From DASUKM01 sp036278735 (lineage in GTDB: Bacteria; Acidobacteriota; Vicinamibacteria; Vicinamibacterales; 2-12-FULL-66-21), in NCBI GenBank assembly GCA_036278735.1, contig DASUKM010000019.1, forward strand, positions 1 to 64,000: DNA of 64,000 nt, in the 5' to 3' direction. This document shows, one piece after another, positions 32,871 through 40,101 of this stretch. Numbering within the stretch: position 1 is the first letter of the stretch; each line of letters starts with the position of its first letter. Position numbers and translations under genes: made by a program. A model generated the notes under the pieces. The model saw only the letters and a list, made by a program, of their open reading frames with translations. It did not search any database and was not told the DNA's origin.

Positions 32871-33150
32871 CGTCGGACTCCTCACCCAGGTACTGCTTCG
32901 TGGCCTTCCGGCTCGGAATGATGGTTTTCAGGAAGGCCGTGTGCTCGTCTTCGACGAACGGCACCAGATACACGTCGTCCCCGCGCCGGATAACGAAGAT
33001 GCGCTGGCCGGCATAACGGCTGGGGTTCGAATGTTCCAGGATGTCGAGCAGGTCGCCGCGCTCGATATGGAAGACGATGTCCTCGAACCCAATGCCGCGC
33101 TCCGTCCTGAGCTTCGCGTTCTTCGCGTCGTCCCAGTCGAAGTACTTCAC
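32854..33150 (-). CDS. BrnT-like toxin
   Basis: 98 residues starting MKYFDWDDAKNAKLRTERGIGFEDIVFHIERGDLLDILEH, then RYAGQRIFVIRRGDDVYLVPFVEDEHTAFLKTIIPSRKATKQYL, the BrnT-type RelE-like ribonuclease fold. GTG start. Toxin precedes antitoxin in the operon, the usual BrnT/BrnA order. Such modules often stabilise integrated elements. Confidence 0.88.
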   Translation of the reverse strand: MKYFDWDDAKNAKLRTERGIGFEDIVFHIERGDLLDILEHSNPSRYAGQRIFVIRRGDDVYLVPFVEDEHTAFLKTIIPSRKATKQYLGEESDDEDGR

Positions 33151-33339
33151 CCGGAATTCAGGATATCACAATGTGTGCTCGCGAGGCACACATCGGCGTC
33201 GGTGAGAGTGTGCCTGCGGGGTCCGGAGTGCGCTGCGGCGGCCTCTCTACGTTTCGAAGATGAACGAGCGTCGCGGTTCCGAATCGTTGGGCACGTCTTC
33301 GGCCGCTGTGTTCTCGACCGCGAGAGCCGCGTGCGTTCC

Positions 33340-33732
33340 TTACGCTTGCCCAGTTCCGACGACGGGCCCGCGATCGGTCGTCCCCGCATCAATGACGTGG
33401 TAGTGGGCCACAATGAGTTCGCGGTCGACAAGATACTGATCGTCTTCGGGATAAAACACCGCCTTCGTGATGTCGTGACCTGCGAACTGCGCGACCGCGT
33501 CCAGCGAGTCCCAGAGCGACAATGTGACGATCTCCGCTCGCCCTCCGAGATCACGCTGTAGAATCCAAGCCCCACGGTTTCCCGGTGTCGCCCGATATGC
33601 CGCGAGGCCTGTGCGGCTCACGTACTCGGCATACGCGGCGGCGTTCTCCGACGTCGTCCATCCGCGCCACACGCGGGCGATCATCGCCTTGTCTGCTTCG
33701 GCAAAGGTTCGCGCCGAATCGTGCGTCTGCAT
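33340..33732 (-). CDS. Antibiotic biosynthesis monooxygenase (ABM) domain protein
   Basis: 130 residues. After a short leader, MIARVWRGWTTSENAAAYAEYVSRTGLAAYRATPGNRGAWILQRDLGGRAEIVTLSLWDSLDAVAQFAGHD is a typical ABM dimeric alpha+beta barrel sequence. Members are cofactor-free monooxygenases or haem-degrading enzymes, many of unknown function. AGGAGG lies just upstream of the ATG. The 190 bases between it and the BrnT gene hold nothing recognised. Confidence 0.82.
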   Translation of the reverse strand: MQTHDSARTFAEADKAMIARVWRGWTTSENAAAYAEYVSRTGLAAYRATPGNRGAWILQRDLGGRAEIVTLSLWDSLDAVAQFAGHDITKAVFYPEDDQYLVDRELIVAHYHVIDAGTTDRGPVVGTGQA

Positions 33733-33867
33733 CTCATCCTCCTATCCGATATCGACCGGGCCCTTCCTTCCATATCCAGCACGGCAGAGCGGCGCGTCAG
33801 GTTCAGCCAAGCCGCACAGCGTTGGGCACGGGACAGTGTCCGGTCACCACAATCGCGGCCGTCCGAG

Positions 33868-34182
33868 TCACGCGCCGTGCCGAGGGGGGTGCACGATACC
33901 GCGAGGCATGAGGAACACCTGGAAGCTGAAGCCTTGCCCGGATCGAATCGTCGGGTCGTTGTCCGTCAACGTCTCCACCGCCGCGTCGTCAGCCACTTCC
34001 ACGATACCGATGCCGTAGGCGCCGGCTGGATCCGCCACAAGGCCGAATCCGACGACCAGGCCGTCGTCCATCAGGCCTTTCCAATACGTCGCGTGTGCCT
34101 GCATGAGCCTCGCTTCGGCGTCGGACATGTCCTGCGCGAACGTCGGCCTCGGAGGCACGAGCTTACAGAAGAACGTTTTCAC
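33868..34182 (-). CDS. YCII-related domain protein
   Basis: 104 residues: MKTFFCKLVPPRPTFAQDMSDAEARLMQAHATYWKGLMDDGLVVGFGLV, then GIGIVEVADDAAVETLTDNDPTIRSGQGFSFQVFLMP, a YCII/DABB-like fold without the DGPF motif. GTG start with AGGAGGAG a few bases upstream. Enzymatic role unknown. Confidence 0.83.
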   Translation of the reverse strand: MKTFFCKLVPPRPTFAQDMSDAEARLMQAHATYWKGLMDDGLVVGFGLVADPAGAYGIGIVEVADDAAVETLTDNDPTIRSGQGFSFQVFLMPRGIVHPPRHGA

Positions 34183-34249
34183 GATGACTCCTCCTGATGA
34201 TGCCGGCCACCAGACCGACAGATATCAACGTCGAACGAAGAAAGTCGCC

Positions 34250-34367
34250 AAGCTGGATACGAGACGGAAATCATTGCCTCGGCGATCCGTGGCGCGCCGG
34301 CACGCTCGGTGAATCGCGGCGCGTCTCTGGCCACAAACGGACGCAACCGCAAACGCGCCGTCATCAT
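34250..34367 (-). pseudogene. GNAT acetyltransferase N-terminal fragment
   Basis: The peptide MTARLRLRPFVARDAPRFTERAGAPRIAEAMISVSYP matches the beginning of GNAT (RimJ-like) acetyltransferases, but the frame ends within ~20 residues with no acetyl-CoA binding motif. It lies between the YCII-like and epoxide hydrolase genes. I read it as a relic. Confidence 0.55.
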
Positions 34368-34386
34368 CGCTCGACCGACGTGTGCG

Positions 34387-35481
34387 TCACTCATCCGCCC
34401 GACCTCCAAAGAACCATTTCACGTCCGCAGCGAGCAGCTCGGGAGCCTCGAGTGCCGCAAAGTGACCACCGCGCGGCATGTTCGTCCAGTGCACGACGTT
34501 GTACGCGCGCTCGATCCACGTTCGCGGCGGGAATGGCGCTTCGTACGGGAAACGCGCGACGCCGCATGGCACGACGACCCGCTCCCCGCGCGCGAAGCGC
34601 AGCGGCGTTCGTCCCGACTCCAGATACAGCCGCATCGACGGCGCGATGGTGTTGGTGGCCCAATAAATCACGGTATTGGCCAGAATCGTGTCGAGCGGAA
34701 TCGCGCGCCGCGGATCGGTCCACTCACGAAACTTCTCGATGATCCACGCGAGGAGACCGGCCGGCGAGTCGCTCAACGCGTACGCGAGTGTCAGGGGTCG
34801 CGTTCGCTGAATGTGCCCGTACGCGCCGCTGTCCTCGATCCACCGGGCGCGCTCGATTAGAAAGCCTGCCTCCTCAGCCGAAGGCTCTCCGTCGACATAC
34901 GGCGCATACGAGCCTGGAATGTAATTGAGGTGGATGCCAATCACGCGAGCGGGACAGGTGAGCGCGAGCCACGTCGCGATGCCGGCGCCCCAATCGCCTC
35001 CCTGGACGGCGAATCGATCGTAGCCGAGGACGGACATGAGTGCGGCGAGGAGTTCCGCGATTCGCGCATTCGACATTCCCGCAGACGACGGCGAATCGGA
35101 AAACCCGTACCCGGGCAGCGATGGGATGACGAGATGAAACGACTCCATCAGCAGTGGTGCCACGGAGAGCATCTCGACGACCGAACCGGGCCAACCATGC
35201 AGAAGCAGGAGGGGCGTTGCATCGGACTTCACCGATTTCGAGTGAATGTAGTGAAGTCGCAGGTCGCCCACGTCCGCGCGAAAGTGAGGCATCCGATTGA
35301 GGGCGCGCTCCTGGGCCGGCCAATCGAATTCCTCCGTCACATAGCGCACGACTCCACGCATGTCCATCAGTGGAACGCCGCCAGTGTCGGTGACGCCAGA
35401 CGGCCAGCGCGTCGCGCGCAACCGATCTCGGAAATCGGCGATGACCTGCGCGGGAATTTCAACGCGAAACGGTTCGATCAT
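34387..35481 (-). CDS. Epoxide hydrolase (EHN plus alpha/beta-hydrolase)
   Basis: 364 residues. The N-terminal EHN part (FRVEIPAQVIADFRDRLRATRWP) is followed by an alpha/beta-hydrolase with oxyanion segment LLLLHGWPGSVVEML, nucleophile Asp in VQGGDWGAGIATWLA and the catalytic His in MPRGGHFAALEAPELLA. This is the microsomal/juvenile-hormone-type epoxide hydrolase family, which opens epoxides to diols; the natural substrate is unknown. Complete length for the family and no signal peptide, so cytosolic. Confidence 0.92.
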   Translation of the reverse strand: MIEPFRVEIPAQVIADFRDRLRATRWPSGVTDTGGVPLMDMRGVVRYVTEEFDWPAQERALNRMPHFRADVGDLRLHYIHSKSVKSDATPLLLLHGWPGSVVEMLSVAPLLMESFHLVIPSLPGYGFSDSPSSAGMSNARIAELLAALMSVLGYDRFAVQGGDWGAGIATWLALTCPARVIGIHLNYIPGSYAPYVDGEPSAEEAGFLIERARWIEDSGAYGHIQRTRPLTLAYALSDSPAGLLAWIIEKFREWTDPRRAIPLDTILANTVIYWATNTIAPSMRLYLESGRTPLRFARGERVVVPCGVARFPYEAPFPPRTWIERAYNVVHWTNMPRGGHFAALEAPELLAADVKWFFGGRADE

Positions 35482-35521
35482 GTTCGAAAAGCCTCATGCG
35501 CATTCGCCTGGACTCAGTCGC

Positions 35522-36271
35522 TCACATGCGACGAATACCCAGCACGGCGACGTCATCCGCGTTCGGACACCTCTCTCTGAACGCGGCCTGGTCGGCGGCG
35601 ACCGTGCTCACGAGGTCGGCGACGGATCGTCTTGCCGCTCGGGCGGCGGACTGTTCGACACGCGCAATGCCGTATTCGTCTCCCGAACAATTGCGCGCTT
35701 CGGTGAGCCCATCGGTATACACGAAGAGGGTGTCTCCGGGGTCGACGGTCAGTCGTGTCGAGGAGAACCGGGATTCGCAGAGCAAGCCGACGGGGACGCC
35801 CGTCGCCCGGATTTCCGTGTGGCCCTGGCTCGCGATCAACAGCGGCGGCGGATGTCCTGCGTTGACGATCGAGACCTCGCCATCCGCATCCAGATACCCT
35901 GTGACGAGCGTGGCGTACTGGGCGGGCAAGCTGCTGGCGCACAGCAGGGCACTGGCACGCGTCATCAGATCGGCCAGCGGCATTTGGAAAGGAATCAGCG
36001 TGCGGAACATCGCGTGCAGCTGCGCCATGAGGAGCGACGCGGCGACACCTTTGCCGGACACGTCGCCGAGCATGAAGTACAGACGACCGCCGATTGGTAC
36101 GAGGTCGAGATAATCCCCGCTGACCGCGCCGGCGGGCTCGAAGTGATGCACCGCCGTCCAGCCGTTCGCGAGCAACGGCGACGGCGGAAGCAGCATCCGC
36201 TGAAGATGGCCGGCCGTCCTGAGGTCCCGATCGCGCGCCGTCTCTGACACCGGCTGGATGGTGCCTGACAC
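35522..36271 (-). CDS. SpoIIE/RsbU-type PP2C serine phosphatase
   Basis: About 250 residues: RTAGHLQRMLLPPSP, then GAVSGDYLDLVPIGGRLYFMLGDVSGKGVAASLLMAQLHAMFRTL with the two metal-binding aspartates of the PP2C core, then GDTLFVYTDGLTEARN and a final PNADDVAVLGIRR. It would dephosphorylate a partner such as an anti-sigma-antagonist; no kinase or STAS gene is nearby. The GTG at 36271 is preferred because AAGGAG is spaced six bases upstream; the frame extends to an ATG at 36301 that lacks a ribosome site. Confidence 0.9.
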   Translation of the reverse strand: MSGTIQPVSETARDRDLRTAGHLQRMLLPPSPLLANGWTAVHHFEPAGAVSGDYLDLVPIGGRLYFMLGDVSGKGVAASLLMAQLHAMFRTLIPFQMPLADLMTRASALLCASSLPAQYATLVTGYLDADGEVSIVNAGHPPPLLIASQGHTEIRATGVPVGLLCESRFSSTRLTVDPGDTLFVYTDGLTEARNCSGDEYGIARVEQSAARAARRSVADLVSTVAADQAAFRERCPNADDVAVLGIRRM

Positions 36272-36339
36272 GAGTGGCTCCTTCTGCCTGCACTCAACCA
36301 TCGAGGCCCCTGTCGTCGGGTGAATCGAAAGCCAGCGCT

Positions 36340-36377
36340 AATTATTACCCATAACAATGGTTTTGAGTGTAATAATT
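36340..36377. promoter_or_regulatory. AT-rich inverted repeat in divergent intergenic region
   Basis: AATTATTAC (36340-36348) and GTAATAATT (36369-36377) form a perfect 9-bp inverted repeat with a 20-base spacer. It is the only strongly AT-rich island in this part of a GC-rich window and lies between the divergent SpoIIE-phosphatase and GNAT genes. It is probably an operator or promoter region for one or both; no clear -35/-10 pair is seen. Confidence 0.6.
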
Positions 36378-36399
36378 GGCGTCGAGAAAGGACGTCGTC

Positions 36400-36921
36400 G
36401 TGATCACCTATCAGCTCGAGCCCGATCTGACCCCGGCGGAGTTCGTGGATCTGCTCGTCCGTGCCACGCTCGCCGAGCGGCGGCCGGTTGATCGCCCGGA
36501 CGTGATCCGCGCGATGCTGGCGCACGCCGACGTGGTCCTCACGGCCAGGTTCGAGCAGCAGCTCGTTGGTGTAGCGCGTGCGATCACGGACTTCAGCTAT
36601 TGCACCTATCTCTCCGACCTGGCGGTAGACCAGGCACACTGGCGTCAGGGCATCGGCCGCGAACTGGTCCGGCAGACGCACGAGACTGCGGGCGCGCAGA
36701 CTCACTTGATACTCCTGGCAGCGCCCAACGCGCGCACGTACTACCCTCACATCGGCATGACACCGCACGACTCGGCCTGGATCGTTCGAGGGCGGCCGCC
36801 GGGAACAAGGTCATGGAGACGGTCGGCCTCCGTAGAGGTTGGGATCGACCTGAATCCGATGGAGAGCGTGATGGCGTCCACGCCCATTTGGCGCGGCGCT
36901 GCTGGTGGCTCCGAGGAATGA
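36400..36921 (+). CDS. GNAT family N-acetyltransferase
   Basis: About 173 residues from the GTG at 36400 (AGAAAGGA upstream). LSDLAVDQAHWRQGIGRELVRQTHETAG contains the acetyl-CoA pyrophosphate-binding pattern (QxxGIG), followed by HLILLAAPNARTYYPHIGM, the usual GNAT beta5 region. The last ~45 residues after SAWIVRGRPPG do not resemble the family and may come from a frameshift or a new tail. Acceptor unknown. The next gene begins about 10 bases downstream. Confidence 0.82.
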   Translation: MITYQLEPDLTPAEFVDLLVRATLAERRPVDRPDVIRAMLAHADVVLTARFEQQLVGVARAITDFSYCTYLSDLAVDQAHWRQGIGRELVRQTHETAGAQTHLILLAAPNARTYYPHIGMTPHDSAWIVRGRPPGTRSWRRSASVEVGIDLNPMESVMASTPIWRGAAGGSEE

Positions 36922-36930
36922 GTCAGGGAG

Positions 36931-37593
36931 ATGGATCGGAGAAGGATGCCTGGTGGGCGCCGCGATGCGCCGAGATACGGTGAGTTCACGTGGATTGGAG
37001 GCGACCCGAGCCTCGATTTCGTGAACACCGTCACGTGGCGGACCTATGGTCCGAGGCGCGAGCGGATTGGGTCCGTTCGGGATGTCATCGCCTGGGCGGC
37101 CGTGGCGTTCGGCCCCGATGCGGCACATCGTCTCCGCGCGTACGCGGCACGCCACCCGCGGAAGGCGGCTCGGCTGCTCGACCGTTGGTTCGAGTTGAGG
37201 CGCAACCTGCATGCGCTATTCGGTGCCGTCGCGGCCGGTGGGCGCGCTCCCGCGGCGGAACTGCGCTCCTTCAATGCGGCGCTTCAGGCAACCTTCATCC
37301 ACACATCCGTGCAAGAGGCGGAGCGCCTGGAATGGCGTTGGACGTCTCCAGACAATCCGCTGGAGGTGGTGCTGTACCGCGTGACCTGGTCAGCGGCACG
37401 CCTCCTGACATCCCCTGACGTTGGGTTGTTGCGGCGGTGCGCGAATCCGGAATGCGGGTGGGTCTTCGTCGATCGAAGCCGAAAGCGCAACCGCCGTTGG
37501 TGTGGCCTCGAGTGCAGCAGCCAGGCCAAATCGAGCCGCTACTACGCCCGTAAACGAAAAGGGAGACGCAAGCCTTTGCCCGTCGACGTCTGA
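36931..37593 (+). CDS. ABATE/CGNR zinc-finger regulator
   Basis: 220 residues. The ABATE domain opens with FTWIGGDPSLDFVNTVTWR; the C-terminal zinc finger is RRCANPECGWVFVDRSRKRNRRWCGLECSSQAKSSRYYARKR. In most members the last finger contains CGNR; here it reads CGLE, with the metal-binding cysteines kept. Such proteins are predicted stress-linked transcription regulators. It starts about ten bases after the GNAT gene and is likely co-transcribed with it. Confidence 0.85.
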   Translation: MDRRRMPGGRRDAPRYGEFTWIGGDPSLDFVNTVTWRTYGPRRERIGSVRDVIAWAAVAFGPDAAHRLRAYAARHPRKAARLLDRWFELRRNLHALFGAVAAGGRAPAAELRSFNAALQATFIHTSVQEAERLEWRWTSPDNPLEVVLYRVTWSAARLLTSPDVGLLRRCANPECGWVFVDRSRKRNRRWCGLECSSQAKSSRYYARKRKGRRKPLPVDV

Positions 37594-37752
37594 CCCGACA
37601 ACGAAGACAAGATGCACGAGGATGGATCCTTCACTCCGGATGCTTCGCGAAGAACTGATTGAAACGCGGGAATCTACGAGGACAACGGCGATGGCCGAAA
37701 TGCTAATCGGCGCTCGCTCGACGAAAACGGGCTCGTGGATCTGTAGCGATCG

Positions 37753-38082
37753 TCACCCCCCGACTCCCGCCCCCGACAGCTTCAACACGCTCAAGCCGGC
37801 GATGATGAGCGCGGCGCCGACGACGCGCCCGACGGTCAGCGGCTCACCCAGCACCATGACCCCGACAACGAACGCCCCGGCCGCGCCAATCCCGGTCCAG
37901 ACCGCATAGGCGGTGCCCAGCGGCAGCGTCTTCATCGAGATGGACAGCAGCCCGAAGCTCGCCAGCATCGCGAGCACCGTGACGAGGGTCGGCCATCCAC
38001 GCGTGAAGCCCTGCGAGAGTTTCAGCGTGAAGCTCCAGACGATTTCCAGGAGACCGGCGGCGAGCAGGATCATCCAGGCCAT
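37753..38082 (-). CDS. SMR family multidrug efflux protein (SugE-like)
   Basis: 109 residues, the normal SMR size, with four membrane helices. MAWMILLAAGLLEIVWSFTLKLSQGF holds the conserved Glu14 that binds cation and proton; GTAYAVWTGIGAAGAFVVG and LIIAGLSVLKLSG complete it. The family (SugE/Gdx) exports guanidinium or quaternary ammonium compounds. GGAGGGG six bases upstream fixes the start. It follows the TetR gene by 47 bases and should be in its operon. Confidence 0.93.
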   Translation of the reverse strand: MAWMILLAAGLLEIVWSFTLKLSQGFTRGWPTLVTVLAMLASFGLLSISMKTLPLGTAYAVWTGIGAAGAFVVGVMVLGEPLTVGRVVGAALIIAGLSVLKLSGAGVGG

Positions 38083-38129
38083 GACGGCCCCTCCTTCCGA
38101 AAGGACCGGGCCGTCCCGGTCGAGGACCT

Positions 38130-38744
38130 TCAGCGTTCGCGGATCGTCGCCGCCCGCGCCCGACGCGCGCCGTCCGCCAGCCGGTCGAGCAGCGCGGCGA
38201 CCGCCCAGCCGGTCATGCGCGTCACGACGTCGTCGGCCAGCTGGTACTCGTCCTTCAACTCGAGCCACGCCGGCGCGGCCATCACGCGGACGAGCAGCGC
38301 GCGCAGGGCCAGGCGTTCGTCCCTGGAGAGATGCGCCGCCGCGTCGGCCAGAAGGCGGTCGAGCCCGGCGTCGCGCGCGCGAAACGCCGCCGATCTGAGG
38401 GGCGACAGATCGGGGTTGCGCACCACGGCGCGGACGACCCCCTCGCGCGCCTTGAAGAAGGCGTGAAGCGCCGGGACGGAGGCGCGGAGTTCGGAGATCG
38501 ACCGCGATACGGGCGGCCGCGCGGCGGTCTGATCCACGCGGTCCCTGACGGCCCTCAGCAGCGCCGCGCGCGTGCCGAAGTGTTTGTACACGGTGGCCAG
38601 CGCCACGCCGGCGATTTCGGCCACCTCCGCGAGGACCAGCGCGCCGCCGGGCCGGCCGATCAGCTCGATCGCGGCGTCCAGGATGCGGCGCCGTGTCCGC
38701 GCCGCTTCGACGCGGCGCCCCGAATTGTCGTATCGCCTTCCCAT
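38130..38744 (-). CDS. TetR family transcriptional regulator
   Basis: About 204 residues. The N-terminal helix-turn-helix is RRRILDAAIELIGRPGGALVLAEVAEIAGVALATVYKHFGTRAALLRAV; the C-terminal ligand-binding part is Ala/Arg-rich. It likely represses its own operon with the downstream SMR gene and perhaps the divergent FAD monooxygenase gene. Start at 38744 matches the family opening MGRRYDNSGRR. Confidence 0.92.
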   Translation of the reverse strand: MGRRYDNSGRRVEAARTRRRILDAAIELIGRPGGALVLAEVAEIAGVALATVYKHFGTRAALLRAVRDRVDQTAARPPVSRSISELRASVPALHAFFKAREGVVRAVVRNPDLSPLRSAAFRARDAGLDRLLADAAAHLSRDERLALRALLVRVMAAPAWLELKDEYQLADDVVTRMTGWAVAALLDRLADGARRARAATIRER

Positions 38745-38768
38745 TTGGATCACGCTCGCCGTGATTCA

Positions 38769-38790
38769 ACTATACCCAACTCAATATTGA
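38769..38790. promoter_or_regulatory. Divergent control region with palindrome TCAATATTGA
   Basis: A minus-strand -10-like TATAGT (complement of 38769-38774) faces the TetR gene, and a perfect 10-bp palindrome, TCAATATTGA, lies at 38781-38790 between TetR and the monooxygenase. The palindrome is placed to block both promoters and is a candidate TetR operator. Confidence 0.5.
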
Positions 38791-38816
38791 TTATCCCGTT
38801 CGCTATCTTCGAATTC

Positions 38817-40016
38817 ATGGGACGTTCCCGGGTGATGATCGTCGGCGCCGGGCCCGCGGGCGCGGCGCTCTCGCTCCTGCTGGCCCGGCGAGACATCGAC
38901 GTGACCCTCGTGGAGCGCGAACCGGACTTCGGGCGCGTCTTCCGAGGCGAGGCGCTGATGCCAAGCGGTCTCGCGGCGCTGTATCAGCTCGGGATGCGCG
39001 AGGCGCTGGAACGGCTTCCCCACGTCGTGGTGCCTTGCATGGAGCTCTACATCGAGGGGGCGCGCATCGTGCGCGCGGATTGGCCGGAGCTCTCCGGCAA
39101 CAACGCCGCGATCGCGATCAGCCAGCCCGCGCTCATCGATCTGCTCGTCCAGGAGGCGGCCGCCACGGGTCACTTCGAGCTTCGGACCGGTACCGCACTG
39201 CGCGCCATCGACACCGCGGCCGCTCACGTACGCGTGATTATCCGAGCCGGCGATCGCGACTCGACGCTGACGGCCGACGCCGTCATCGGCGGCGACGGCC
39301 GGGCCTCGACCGTGCGCGCGCTGGCGGGCATCGAGCTGCAGCGGATCGACTTTCCGACGAACGCCGCCTGGTTGTCCCTGCCCGCCCCAGACACGCAGGG
39401 CATCGATCCGCGCTTTCAGGCGTTCAGTCGCGGCGCCGAGTTGATCGTGCTGTATCCCTCCTGGGACGGGCGGCTCCGCGTCGGCCTCAACATCGCACGC
39501 GCGGCCGGGGACCACTCGAAGACACGGCTGCTCGAGACGATTGCCTCCACGGCGGGCGAGCCGTATGCGACGATCGCCCGAAGCCAGGCGGCGGCGATTC
39601 CGGAGCCGGTGATCTTCAAAGTGCTTGCCGGGCACGCGCAACGGTGGTGCGGCGACCGCCTGCTCCTGATCGGCGACGCGGCGCATCCGATGGCGCCCGT
39701 GCGCGCGCAGGGCATCAATCTCGCCTTGCGCGACGCCATCGTTGCCGCCAATCATCTCGTCCCGGCGCTCGACACCGGCAGCGGCGAGGCCATCACGGCC
39801 GCGGCTGCGCGCGTCCAGCAGGAACGGGAACCCGAGGTCGTGGCCATTCAGCAGCTGCAGCTTGCCGCGATGCAGCTCCCGCTGCCGCTCCGATCGACGC
39901 TGCTGCGCCGGACGCTCGTGCCCATTCTGCGCAGAACGGGTGCGATGAAAAAGATGATCCTGCAGTCGGAAATGCCGCTCCGGCACGGCATCGCCAACGT
40001 CCGCATCGCCGTCTAG
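38817..40016 (+). CDS. FAD-dependent aromatic monooxygenase (UbiH/PHBH-like)
   Basis: About 399 residues. The dinucleotide motif MIVGAGPAGAALSLLLARRDIDVTLVERE opens the protein, DAVIGGDGRASTVRALAG carries the DG motif, and DRLLLIGDAAHPMAPVRAQGINLALRDA is the FAD ribose-binding GD motif. This is the class A flavoprotein monooxygenase set that hydroxylates aromatic compounds or oxidises quinones, antibiotics or pigments. The start at 38817 is chosen because the longer frame reads through the TetR gene. Divergent from TetR, which may control it. Confidence 0.92.
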   Translation: MGRSRVMIVGAGPAGAALSLLLARRDIDVTLVEREPDFGRVFRGEALMPSGLAALYQLGMREALERLPHVVVPCMELYIEGARIVRADWPELSGNNAAIAISQPALIDLLVQEAAATGHFELRTGTALRAIDTAAAHVRVIIRAGDRDSTLTADAVIGGDGRASTVRALAGIELQRIDFPTNAAWLSLPAPDTQGIDPRFQAFSRGAELIVLYPSWDGRLRVGLNIARAAGDHSKTRLLETIASTAGEPYATIARSQAAAIPEPVIFKVLAGHAQRWCGDRLLLIGDAAHPMAPVRAQGINLALRDAIVAANHLVPALDTGSGEAITAAAARVQQEREPEVVAIQQLQLAAMQLPLPLRSTLLRRTLVPILRRTGAMKKMILQSEMPLRHGIANVRIAV

Positions 40017-40101
40017 CGGCCGCAGGTCCCGGTGGGTTTTGGGCCGCCTGGAGTAGAATGCGCTCGCATTCAGCACTGGTCGATCCATTCAGGAACCTGC
40101 C

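Noticed and set aside
30646..36000. Search for a partial tRNA-Ser copy as the other attachment end
   Set aside because: No segment with convincing identity to either end of the tRNA was found by eye, so no att site is annotated.
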